Shown here one piece after another: positions 1 to 10,343 of a stretch of DNA of 32,346 nucleotides. The DNA lies in NCBI GenBank assembly GCA_016748015.1, contig JAAOMT010000142.1, positions 12,469 through 44,814 on the forward strand, read 5' to 3'. The position numbers and the translations under genes were made by a program. This DNA comes from Geosiphon pyriformis (lineage: Eukaryota > Glomeromycota > Glomeromycetes > Archaeosporales > Geosiphonaceae). How positions within the stretch are numbered: the stretch's first letter is position 1; every line of letters begins with the position of its first letter. The notes under the pieces were generated by a model. The model saw only the letters and a program-made list of their open reading frames with translations. It had not been told where the DNA came from and did not search any database.

Positions 1-3
1 AAA

Positions 4-381
4 TTAACGACCAGGATATTCTATATAAAATAAAATTACTTTTGTTGTACGCATAAATGAAATTTGATGTACTAGAATAAATACCCGTAAATTCAACAAT
101 AGCTCAACAAATTCAGGTAAGGTCGATAAAGCTTGTTCAGACCACTGTATTGGAATTTGCGTTTTTTTCAGATGATAATATCGGTGTATATCGAGATTGT
201 CCCTAATGAGTACATTCAACTGGATCTCGGTCCCTATAATATCATAACTTGTTATTAAATCGGCAAACAATGAAAAGTTCTGAAATAATCTTACAGTACC
301 AAGACTTTACCTGCTATGGCATTTATCTTGGATCGAGTTTGGGAGTGTGACGACCATATTACGTGCTCGTTTCTGTTGAAG
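4..381 (-). pseudogene. Fragment of an unknown gene, one in-frame stop
   Basis: On the minus strand one frame is open from about 381 to 4, interrupted only by a TAA at 307-309. The downstream 88 codons (from an ATG at 270) read as ordinary protein with few low-complexity runs, including the segment GTEIQLNVLIRDNLDIHRYY. The upstream part contains RARNMVVTLPNSIQDK. The TAA could be a CAA-to-TAA change. A splice explanation also exists, GTAAAG at the stop and TTTCAG just before 280, but that intron would be only about 30 nt, which is too short to be likely. The stretch carries CpG dinucleotides, unlike the rest of the window, so it belongs with the gene-like DNA up to 1385. I do not recognise the family. 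It may be the 3' part of the gene whose 5' exons lie at 829-1305. Confidence 0.4.
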
Positions 382-720
382 CTTCAATTTAATTAAAATG
401 TTAATTACAACAAAGAAAAACGAAGTAATTCTTACCATAAACTTTTGATGCTGTTTAGGTGACAACTTTCCTACAATGATGGAATCATCATATATTTTTC
501 TTTATCCTATCATCATCAAGAAGAACTTGTTCACTCTTTCTACACATATACATATTAGTTTAAATTCATAGATATTATTGTTACAAAAAGTAATCCGTCA
601 TACCATCTTCAATGCCTTGATATCACGTAGACTACAGATGGTTTCATAGGCACATTCGAACTGACACAGAATAATATGATGTTAGTATAACTTGATAATG
701 TATATATTATCTCCCTCCAT

Positions 721-1385
721 TTGCGCGCGCATTCAGAAATATCCTAAAGTTGTCATCCTTGTTCGGCCGCCACAAGGACTCTAACTTATCTAAATATTAC
801 TCCACGGAGTCGAAACACCTTTCACTACGTTCGAAAGTCGTAACTTGTGTACTTGTAGGCTCGGGTATTTATTTTGACTTTGTCAAGTGATATCTGCGTT
901 GTCATCATAATGTATAAAAAATGTCTAAAAAAGAGAATAACTAACCTCTAAAGGAATATTAGAAATCTTTCTAAAGCGTTCAGAATCTTCACCAGCAATG
1001 TTTTTCATGGACCGAATTGCATCAATTGTAAGCTTTAAGAGTTCTTGTTTGATCGTCTTCTGTGCCTATATAAATTACTGACCCTGCTGTGATATGCTTC
1101 ACTGGTTCATCTCTCATAAAGTCAAAAATTTTGGTGAATACGAGAGTCGACATATTCTCAGTTGTAAAAGTTTTTGAGTAGAGAGCGATGAATAAACATA
1201 ATGTAGATATACTGTCATTTTAAAACGTTTCCCTCCACCTCGTCCAACTATGGGAATAGTAGATTTGGGAAAAAAAACTTCACAAAGAAAATGCATGGGC
1301 CACGAGCTAAAACAATCAGCAGGGTCTACTAGCTAGCTTATGATTGGCAAGTCCGGATCGGCACTATTCACAATATCTGTAACTT
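721..1385 (-). CDS. Candidate multi-exon gene of unknown function (tentative model)
   Basis: Minus-strand, CpG-containing, with short introns bounded by GT and AG. Proposed exons: 1296-1213 (ATG start, containing PIVGRGGGKRFKMT, donor GTATAT); 1059-946 (38 codons, containing LTIDAIRSMKNIAGEDSERF, donor GTTAGT); 893-829 (ISLDKVKINTRAYKYT). The exon 2 to exon 3 junction is in phase 0, with a 52-nt intron ending in GCAG. A fourth open stretch near 780-721 (SLWRPNKDDNFRIFL) can be joined only with another donor choice. A competing open frame at about 1165-1030 (KIFDFMRDEPVKHITAG) overlaps exon 2 in a different frame, so either an intron is placed wrongly or there is a frameshift. An open stretch near 1385-1335 (TDIVNSADPDLPIIS) may be an earlier exon. 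I do not recognise the protein. The model rests only on splice signals and open frames. Confidence 0.35.
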
Positions 1386-3889
1386 TTTTTTATTTAGCTT
1401 TTATATTTGGTTTTAACATTACTTTTTGTGTTTGTTATAATTTGGAAAAATATCATTTAATATATATTTGATTCATATTAATAATATTTTAGATTTTAGA
1501 TTTTAGATTTATTAGTATAAATTTAACAAATTCGCTATTATTAAATTATAATAATAATTAGAGTCTTAAATCTTTATATTATGCTTATATAATATAATTG
1601 TCATTTAAAAATTATCATATTGTGCAATATTTATTTATATATTTAATTATTATTTTTATTTTCTTAAATTAATATTATTATTGTTTTATTGTTTTATTTT
1701 TTTAAAATAAAAAGTAAATAATTTCTTATATATTTTAAATTTATGACAGCTTATATGCATAATCGAGAAGGCATAATAGAATCTTTGTAAACGTCATAAA
1801 ATTCTCACAACTTATTAATATCTAATTAAAAACTAATTCAACAATAAAAATTAGAAATTAATGAACAAACCAGTTATTTCAAATAATAATAAATAAAACA
1901 TTTTTTTTACTATTTTTTGGTAAATACTTTATTTATTCAATTTATTGGGTATTATGAATTTTCATTAAGTTTAAAATTTAATAAAATCATAATCACTAGT
2001 TTGAAAAATTTATTAAAAAACTAATAGGCACTATTAAAAGCAATATATTGATTTTTTAATCTTTCATAATATGCTACAAATCAAAAGAATCAATAGCATA
2101 ATATGTCTACATTTTAAAAAAATTCAAAATAAATAACACGTCTAAATAATATTTCAAAATTGTTTTTTTACAAAATTCAAATCAGAATATATTTTTATTA
2201 TTAGTTAACCAATAATAAAAAAGTTAATTACTTAGTTAACAAATATTTTAATACCTTTTTTTATGAGTTACAATTAATTTGTTAAATTTTAAGAAATAAA
2301 AAATTGATAGGTTTTGCATATTTTTACCAAAAGAGCTTTATTCTAAATCTTAAATCTCAAGAATCAATCTAATTTTATTATTAAATATTGATAAAAAATA
2401 ATATTAAAAACATTTTTAAAAAGAAGTCTTTCTCAAATTAAATTAAGAAAAATGATTCAACTAATTATTTATTCATTATAAATTTAAAATAACTATATTA
2501 GATGGTAAAAAAGCATTAAATAATTCAATAAAATTTATTAACTTTTTAATACACTATTGCCAATTCCTATAATAACACACCTAAACTATAAATAATATCA
2601 ATTATTGTGAACTTTTTCTTTTTTGTTGCATATATTATAGTAACTTTTATAAGTGCGAATCTGAACTTTTAAAAGAGTGTTTTTTTTTAAGTTTAGAAAT
2701 TTCTTTAAAGGCGAGCTTCTTATTTTAATTGGGTATCTGCAGCAAGAGAATAATCAGCTAATTTGATTATAATGTCTTATTGACCATAAGTACTATTTGT
2801 TTAATACTTTACTTCCTAGTTTTTTTTTAGTGATGACCGTTTTGAAAATACTTTCAAAGTTGAATCCAAAAAGATTGTTTTTGTCAGCATGCTAAAGAGA
2901 ATTATTATTAAGAAAAAGAGAGTGCTATTTTTAAATTATATTATGGTGAATAAAGTTGCACTCTAAAAATTTTTAAGCTAATCAATAATTTTTTAATATA
3001 ACAGAAATAAATTAGATTTAATTAAAATTTGATATAGTGTTATAGAAAAAATATTTTCAAAAAGTGTATAAAAATTATATTATTTTAAATAAGATATTCT
3101 AAACAAAAAAACAAATAAGCTTAATACATAAAATTTTTCTTTTGTGAATTTTTTAAAAATTATAAATAATCTGTTATATCCTTCCTAAAAATCAAATAAA
3201 ATAGGTTCTTTTTAATAATTAAATATAATTCAAAGTTGATTTTCTAAGAAAATTTAATATTATTACTGCAATTTGTATGGTATTAGTTTTTTATTTTTTG
3301 ATGCATAAAAACCACAGTGGCAGCTGGATAACCTCTAAAGTAATAATTTAAAAGTATAAAAAATTAGATATAAACTATACTTCTTTTATTATGATTAATT
3401 GGATAAATCAAATTCATATTCCACTAAAAATTAATCAAACCAAAAAAAGTTCGGAATTACAACTTAAAATACCAATTTTAATTGATAAATAAAGTGTTAA
3501 TGGTTTCATTGAATATTGTATTTATAATAAATATATTTGACTGTCTTGGTCTAAATAATATTGACTTGACAATGTCTGATTTACAAATTAAAGATATTTA
3601 AAAAGAAATTACTCTTAAATAAAAATTTTTTTAAAAAAAAATTTAATATATATATATATATTTCAAATATTTTTCATTAGTAAGAGTTCAATTTTACAAA
3701 TATTCATCAATTAAAGGCTTTTTAATTATAGCATTTTGCAGGAAAAATAATTTTCTTAACCACTTTTAAATTTTTAATTAAATAAAATTTTGAGATATTA
3801 ATACTTTTTTATTTATATTAGAAATTAACAAAAAAACAATAGGCTGCTAGAAATCTAAAACAAGTTTCAATTTATTTTAATAATAATAT
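1386..3889. other. AT-rich intergenic DNA, nothing recognised
   Basis: About 2.5 kb of very AT-rich sequence with homopolymer runs, a short TA run near 3647-3660 and a three-copy TTTTAGA run near 1490-1510. No open frame of protein-like composition, structured RNA or terminal repeat is apparent. It ends at the 5' LTR of the first retrotransposon. Confidence 0.7.
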
Positions 3890-3980
3890 TGTTACAGTTG
3901 AAACCCATAATTTTTATTAGTTATCACATGTATTAATCACTGATGTCATATAATTAACCACTCTATTTTTAGATAGTAAT

Positions 3981-4110
3981 CATTGACCTAATCAATGATC
4001 TGACCATTGACCTAATCATTAACCTGATCATTGACCTGATCAATGACCTGATTATTGACCTGATCATTGACCTGATCATTAACCTAGTCGTTAACCTGGT
4101 CATTGACTAC
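3981..4110 (+). repeat. 12-bp tandem array in TE1 U3
   Basis: Ten full imperfect units and a partial one, consensus CATTGACCTGAT, in perfect 12-bp register. Many units join to make TGATCATTGACC or TGATCAATGACC, so TGATCA palindromes recur. The same array, with the same number of units, is at 11061-11190. Its place directly upstream of the TATA box suggests a transcription-factor binding array (enhancer). That role is inference. Confidence 0.85.
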
Positions 4111-4120
4111 TTTCAATAGC

Positions 4121-4184
4121 TATATAAGCAATGAGTCTCTTAGCTGTAGAAAATCATCTCTTAGACAAAAATCAAATAAATAAA
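4121..4184 (+). promoter_or_regulatory. TE1 LTR TATA box and polyadenylation signals
   Basis: TATATAAG at 4121-4128 lies 11 bp after the 12-bp array. Two overlapping AATAAA hexamers follow at 4175-4180 and 4179-4184. This is a normal U3-R arrangement, with transcription start expected about 25-35 bp after the TATA box. The same sites recur in the 3' LTR (TATA at 11201-11208). Confidence 0.7.
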
Positions 4185-4634
4185 AATAACAACTTTCATC
4201 TTAATCACTCTCTTATCGCTAATTTCTCTTTTTCTACCTTTAAGTATCCGAACATCTTAGGATAAAAGATTACTTGTTGGTCTTTTCCTAACATATATAA
4301 TTGTAGCATTTGAAGATTATTTGAATAAACGTAACTGAAGAGCACAAGTTGATATCTGATATTGAATTCTAAGAGTGCCGACATGAGGCATAGAATTATA
4401 CCAGTGGTTATCAATTGTTGACAGTATGAACTATCTCTCTACCTTCAGATTCTCTTGTTATCTTTTGAAAAAAATAGTGACTGAGATATTTTATGAGACT
4501 GATCTTGCACATTGAATCCATACTCATTCAATTCACTCATTGAAGTTGAATCCTCTTTGATTATTTCTATTACTCTATAATCCTGTTCTCCCTTGTTATA
4601 CATTAGCTTGTTACTCCAACCTGTAACATAAAAG

Positions 4635-4651
4635 TAGTGCTCCCTGTGAGG
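4635..4651 (+). other. Candidate TE1 primer binding site
   Basis: TAGTGCTCCCTGTGAGG begins 6 nt after the 5' LTR. With one G-to-A change it would start TGGTGCTC, complementary to a tRNA ending GAGCACCA. The second Ty3/gypsy element in this window has TGGTGCTC at almost the same offset (minus strand, 23748-23755), which supports the assignment. I cannot name the tRNA. Confidence 0.5.
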
Positions 4652-4680
4652 TTGTCAAAATTCACTTATTTTCTTATTGT

Positions 4681-6237
4681 ATGGGTGATTATTCATACTT
4701 GTTACAGCAATCAGAAGAACACTTTGCAGCACACAACAGAAACAACCTAGATTTCATTGAACTTAATCCTTTGCTATCCTGCTTGATTTGCTTCCCCCTT
4801 GAAGAACAATCCAGTAGACAATTCCAAAACTTTTGGAACTGGTTACTAAATGAGCATTCAGCTGAAACCTACACAGCTTATACAACCTATTACTTTGACC
4901 AAGCTTATTTTGAAAATGACTTTGAAGAAAGAAACAACAGTATCAATTAGCTCTTATATTCTGCAACCTTTAAACAACAGCCCTCTGATTTCGAATATCT
5001 GAATCATCAAATCCACATTTGGATTGCTGTCCATCAAGCAACTGAAACTCTCTTTGAAACAGAAGAAGAAAGCTACCAAACTGCCCCTGTTTTTGACCTT
5101 TTATCAAGCAAATCAGACTCGTCTACACAAACAGCTACCCTTAAACCAATGGCTAATGACTCCATGCAAGCAAACATTCTGGCCGCCCTTCAAGGTATAC
5201 AAACTGCTCTAGGAAGAAGAAATAATACCCCACTACCACTATTTAGAGGTGATGTACAGAATTCAATTGAATGGTTGGATGATTTTGAGAGAGCTGCCAC
5301 AGCCAACCAGTATGATGAAGAATACAAGTTCCAAATTGTTGGTGGCTACCTCCAAGGCTCTCCTACTACCTGGTTCTCACAAGAAACAGATACCAATGCT
5401 CAACACAGAATAATCAGATGAATACCAATCAATGCTGGAGAAAAAAATACCTCTTTCACTACCTGATTTGAGGCCAAGTTCAGAACCCCAATATTAATAT
5501 CCAAATGGTGCATGGAATTAGAAAAAAAAACTCAAGGCCCTAGAGAAGTAGTGACTGAATATGCCAAAGCTATTAGAAAGCTAATCAAATGTGTAGACTC
5601 TGGGAGAAACTGAACAGAAGAACAAAAGATTCATTCCTTCACAAAAGAATTGAGAACTGATTTATCTTATGCTCTCTGGCCTCTCTTGGCCCTGAAAGAC
5701 AACCCTATAATGGACATGGCCATTGAACTTGCTCAAAAAATTAAAGACAACCAAAGAATACATTTGAGATCTACACATCCAGTTTTTGCTCCTGCTCCTG
5801 TTATGGCTCCTGTCCCTCAAATAGCTATTGCTTCTTTTGCTGCCCAAATTCAAGATCCAAATGAACAATTAATTAACAGACTCACAACCAATCTTGTCCA
5901 GTTATTAGAACCTTTGGCATAAGCAGTCAGAGATAACCAGCAACCACCAAGACCTAAATATGAATCTCATTTTAACCAGCCCCAGCAACCTCCCTATCAA
6001 AGACAGCAAAATTGTGGTCCACCTGTGTGCTATTGTTGTGGATTAACTGGACATTATTCAAAAGATTATAACAATCCTCCACTGCCTCCTCTAGCTCCCA
6101 GAAACAATGACAACTAAAACAACAGACCCAACAACAACAACAATGTTCCCAATCAAAGACCCAATCATGCCAACATCAATTTCTTTGGAAAGGATCCCCT
6201 AGTTGAAGCCACTGTTTATCAGTCTTTAAACTGGTAG
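4681..6237 (+). pseudogene. gag: TE1 gag (capsid and nucleocapsid), with premature stops
   Basis: One frame runs from the ATG at 4681 to the TAG at 6235-6237, broken by TAG 4948, TGA 5419, TGA 5464, TGA 5611, TAA 5920 and TAA 6115 but with no frameshift. The capsid-like part follows the Ty3/gypsy gag pattern: LPLFRGDVQNSIEWLDDFE near 5230-5290, then a GSPTTWF segment. The three TGA codons sit where Trp is expected, for example in FTT-TGA-FEAKF at 5464. A zinc knuckle lies at 6028-6069 (CYCCGLTGHYSKDY). It has the CX2CX4HX4 spacing, but the last Cys is Tyr (TGT to TAT). A Gln/Pro/Asn-rich tail follows. All six stops fit single transitions from CAA, CAG or TGG. Gag would package element RNA in cytoplasmic particles; this copy cannot give a full-length product. 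Confidence 0.85.
6225..6231 (+). promoter_or_regulatory. Probable -1 ribosomal frameshift site TTTAAAC between gag and pol
   Basis: The heptamer is in the correct register (T TTA AAC) relative to the gag frame. The gag stop TAG follows two codons later at 6235. After a -1 slip, reading continues at CTG GTA GGC in the pol frame, open from there to 7325. U UUA AAC is a classic -1 slippery heptamer. A weak stem is possible downstream: GGTAGGC 6233-6239 with GCCAACC near 6265-6271 (one mismatch) enclosing TCTC/GAGA. Confidence 0.75.
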
Positions 6238-8915
6238 GCGCATCTCCAAAGGGTGAGAGTACAAGCCAACCAGAAGAAAACTCCTTTTTCGCTTTTAACT
6301 TAACTGATGATGACCATGACATGGATGAACTAGCAATCAACATCTCAGAACCAACCAGAAAGAAGAAGAAAGCCAAGGTCGATTTTGTTCTAGATCCCAA
6401 CAAAGTCTCAACTTCTGCTGCTGATAACAATGAGCCATCAAAGGCTAAAATCTTTAAAAATCTCTCAAAGTTGGAACCCCCAGAAATTGTACAAAAATCT
6501 GGACCCTATTCCGTTGTCAAAGATCTCATGAAAACCCCAGCACATATTATCTTTGGCCAGTTAATGATTCACCCACAGTTCAGAAAAGATCTTCGCAAAT
6601 CTTTGATCCCAAAAAAGAAGACACCAAAAATCAACAAACACTCTCGCCAAGCTGGACTTGCTAACAACAGCAATGTCACCTCTCTGATTTGTAAAGCCCA
6701 AGTGGCTGAATACTTCATTGACTTAATTCTGAACAGTGGATTATCTGTTAGTGTTATTGCCAAACACTTCTTAGAAGCAATTGGTAGAAAAATTGATGAA
6801 CCTTCTACCAGACCAATGACCAATGTACATGGTGACAAAAAGAAAGGATTGGGTATTGCCAAAGCTGTTCCTGTTTGCATCAATAGAATCAGCATTGAAA
6901 CTGACATGGAAGTTTCTGAAGCCAAGGAATACACCATCATTGTTGGCAATAAATGGCTCAAGAAAGCAAAAGCTTTGCTTAATTATGAACTTTGTAAATT
7001 AACTATTAGATGTAGTAAAAAACCCATTGTGGTTAAATGTCGCCATTGGACAACTTCCCCAGTACCCAAACAAAACCAAGAAGAAGAACAATCAGATAAA
7101 TCAAATGATGAAGAGAGTGATGAAGAAGAAGAACAAGAAGAACAAAAAGAAACTACTGAACTCACCTATACCACCTTCACCAGCAATGGCAAACCACTAG
7201 ACAATGTTAAAGCAGACAAAGAAAGAATCATTGTAAATGGCAAGCTAATCTGCTGGCCTTATTATGATATTCTTAGAAGAATCTTTGAAAAAAAATCTGG
7301 CAAGAAAGCCAAATACAGTTTTTGGTAGCATGGTCCTTGTTCCCGGTGTTGGTGCAACAAATCCTTGTATTCTCCAAGTGATGAATACAAATCATGCCTG
7401 ATCTATTACAGAGATTGGGAACCAATCAGTTTGATACTCAGAGAAGAATTGAAAGAAGTACAGAAGTCTTTTGAGAATGAACCACCTGAGATTTAATCAC
7501 TGATTGTAAAACAAAAAAAACTCTCACCAGAAGAAAGAAAAATAGACATTGAAAATTTGCTGGCTAGAAATAGCCCAGTTATCTCCAAAAAAGATGATAC
7601 CCCTGGACATACCTATGTGATACAACACACCATTACCACCAGAGAAACTCGACCCATCTATTTGAAGCCTTATCAATCCAATCAGCACAATGATGAGTTT
7701 ATCAAGAAAGAGATAAACCGGATGAAAAAACTTGGATTCATACAAAAAACCAAGAGTGAATGGGCTTTTCCAGTTGTAGTGGTATCCAAAAAAAGTGGAA
7801 CACTATGCTTCTGTGTCGACTACTGCCAATTAAATGCCATTACTGAAAGAGACATGTACCCACTTCTCAAGATTGATGCAATGTTAGACCAATTCAAAGA
7901 TGCTGCTTTCTTCTCAACTATTGACTTAACTGCTGAATTCTGGCAAGTAGAGATGGATCCAGAAAGCAGAAAAAAAACTGCCTTCATCATCAAGTATGGC
8001 ACCTATGAATTCACAGTCATGCCTTTTGGTCTCACCAACACCTCTCCCACTTTTCAATACTTAATGGATAAAGTATTTAAATCAGTTAAGGAAAACTTTG
8101 TTCTAGTCTATTTGGATAACATAATGGTATACTCAAAAACCTGGAATGAACACCTGGAACATTTGCAAAAGGTTTTTGACCTCCTCAGAAATGCTGGCCT
8201 CAAGATCAAGCCAATTAAATCTTTCTTTGGAAAACAATCTACCCAGTTCCTTGGTCATCTTATCACAAAAGATGGAATTTTTCCTGACCCAGCCAAAGTT
8301 GAAAAAGTCCAAAACATCAAACAACCAATGAACATTCATGAATTATGCTCTTTTCTTGGTTTGGCCTCTTATTATTGCAAATTTGTCAAGGATTTCTCCA
8401 AAATCGCCTCTCCTCTCAATCAGCTACTTAGGAAAAATGGCAATTACCATTGGGAAACACATCAGCAAAAAGCCTTTGAAACTTTAAAGGAAAAACTGGT
8501 TACAGAATCCATTCTCAAGCCACCTGATATAGATCAACCCTTTATCCTTCACACTGATACATCTGGCTTTGGACTTGGTGCTGTTCTCTCCCAGAAAGAT
8601 GAAAATAGCAAAGAACATGCCATAGCCTATGCCAGTAAAACTTTTTCCCCAGCAGAACAGAACTATTCAGTCACTGAACAAAAATGCTTAGCAGTAGTAT
8701 GGTCCACCAATTACTGGAGCAAGTATCTTCTTGGTGTGAAGTTTTTGGTGGTAACAGATCACCAAGCTTTGGTTTGGCTGTGCAACAAAAAGAGGCTAGA
8801 ACACAAATGGATAACTTGCTGGATACTCCACTTGGATGAATTCGACTATGACATTCAACATTGCAAAAAAGCTAATTATCAAAACACCGACATTCTCTCC
8901 AGACTTATCATCTAG
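6232..8915 (+). pseudogene. pol: TE1 pol, first part: protease, reverse transcriptase, RNase H
   Basis: The -1 frame relative to gag, with stops TAG 7326 and TAA 7494 (both possible Gln codons before mutation). Protease: LILNSGLSVSV near 6723-6755, where the catalytic Asp of D-S/T-G is Asn (AAC at 6732). An acidic, Glu-rich linker follows (about 7075-7155). RT: VVVVSKKSGTL, FSTIDLTAEFWQ, VMPFGLTNTSP, then YLDNI at 8109-8123, where the second Asp of the YxDD box is Asn (8118-8120). RNase H: HTDTSGFGLGAVLSQ, TDHQALVWL and NTDILSRL are kept, but the Glu expected before CLAVVW is Lys. Together these make cDNA from element RNA. The losses are G-to-A type changes, so the enzyme is dead. The frame ends at 8913-8915, beside a frameshift into the integrase frame. 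Confidence 0.9.
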
Positions 8916-10251
8916 TGACAGAACAACCCTCTTAAACCAAACCAACTTAATTATTAGTAATTCCCCCTTTTTTTTGACAAACACGATAATGGACTTGAAC
9001 AACTACTCTGCCTTAATGGAATTTTTGGGTAAAAAACAATACACACTGAAATACACACAACAACAAAGAGAACATTTGCACAAACAATCAAATTTCTATT
9101 TGATTTGCCAGAACTAACTTTATAAAAGAAATAGAAAAGATCCTGACTGCCCCCAGAGAGTCATTAGATTTGAAAAAAGAGAAATTGTGATCTACAATAT
9201 GTACACTGATCCATTAGTTGGACACTTTGGAAAAACAAAAACAATTCAGAAAACTTTAGCTCACTATTATTGGCCTACCTTGGGAAAAGACATTCCTGAA
9301 TACATTAAAACCTGTGATATCTGCCAAAGAAGAGGAAAACCCAATTGCAAAGAAAATATCCATCCAATCTCTGTTGGTCAACTCTTTGACAGAATTGGTA
9401 TAGATGTTGTTGGACCTTTAACAATAACTTCTGATGGCAACAGATACATTATTACAGTTACTGACTATCTTACAAAGTGGGTAGAAGCAAGAGCCACTCC
9501 AGACCAAACAGCAATCTCAATAGTCAATTTCATTTATGAAGATATTATTTGTCACCATGGCTGCCCCAAAGAACTTTTATCTGACAGAGGAAGAGCTTTT
9601 CTTAGTACACTTGTTAAAGAACTTTGTAGAAAAATGGGAATACATCACAAACTTTCTTCTCCTTATCACTCCCAAACAAATGGCCTAGTAGAATGTTTCA
9701 ATAGAACACTATGTGAAACTCTAGCCAAAACCAGTGAAAAAACAAATTTATGGGACAAAGTACTGCCTTCAGCTTTGTTTACTTATAGAACTGTAAATCA
9801 TGACATAACAAGTTATAAACTCTTTTATTTATTCTATGGACAAATGGCAATTCTACCAATAGAAACTGACATTGAGACAATATTTTTTGAAGAAATAACA
9901 ATAGGGAATTACAAAGACATTTTGCAAAGAAGACTTGGTACCATTCTTGACTCATTAGTAGAAGCACAGATAATTGCCTTTAAAAAGATAAAACAATTCC
10001 AAGAGAAGCTTAAGAAAAAGAAAACATATAAAACACTTTTCTTAAGTGTTGATAACTTAGTTTTAGAATACCATTCAGACAGAGACAATGTCTATGGTGA
10101 TAAATTCTCTAGCCAGTGGAAAGGACTCTTTATAGTTAACAAAGTTTTGAACAATAGTTCTTATATCTTACAAGATCAATATAGAACAATCTTCAATAAT
10201 TGCCCTGTTCATGGCACACGACTCAAGCAATATCACAAACAACTTGATTAG
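8916..10251 (+). pseudogene. pol: TE1 pol, second part: integrase
   Basis: It lies in a different frame from RT/RNase H, so an indel near 8905-8916 broke the polyprotein. One stop, TAA 9115-9117, precedes a long open stretch to 10251. The zinc-binding domain keeps GHFGKTKT and CDICQ (CX2C), but the first His position appears to be Tyr (MYTDPLVGH). The catalytic core is complete: Asp in GIDVVGPL, Asp in LLSDRGRAF and Glu in GLVECFNRTL, with exactly 35 residues between the last two. The C-terminal part has a GPY/F-type segment (WKGLFIVNKVLNNSSYIL, the Pro replaced by Leu). No chromodomain follows. The role is insertion of element cDNA into the genome. Confidence 0.9.
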
Positions 10252-10343
10252 TTACCTGTTGTGGTAATACCGACCCAAATGATCAACAAAAATCAGATAT
10301 AAATAAATGCATCATTCCCAAAACAGAGGTATCTTCAATTAAT

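Larger units (their letters stand above)
3890..4628 (+). repeat. TE1 5' LTR
   Basis: It matches 10970-11708 over its whole length with no gap. It starts TGTTACAGTTGAAACCC and ends CTGTAACA. It contains a 12-bp tandem array in U3, a TATA box and overlapping AATAAA signals. Transcription of the element should begin shortly after 4121-4128. Confidence 0.95.

Noticed and set aside
1490-1512. TTTTAGA repeats as an interstitial telomere
   Set aside because: Only three units, and they do not match TTAGGG or TTTAGGG.
3981-4110. Short regular repeats resembling a CRISPR array
   Set aside because: They are 12-bp head-to-tail units without spacers, inside an LTR, duplicated at 11061-11190.
4205-4414. 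69-codon minus-strand ORF in the TE1 LTRs (also at 11285-11494)
   Set aside because: It is present in both LTRs simply because they are copies. It is antisense, has no recognisable motif, and differs at many codons.
5419-5613. TGA at several Trp positions as a sign of a variant genetic code (TGA = Trp) or mitochondrial DNA
   Set aside because: The same ORFs use TGG for Trp at many places, TGA also occurs at expected Arg positions (for example in the dUTPase motif 2), and TAA/TAG occur at Gln positions. G-to-A and C-to-T mutation explains all of them.
6176-7165. Minus-strand ORFs opposite TE1 gag/pol
   Set aside because: Mirror frames of the sense coding region, Ser- or Leu-rich from antisense Lys/Glu codons, with no motif of their own.
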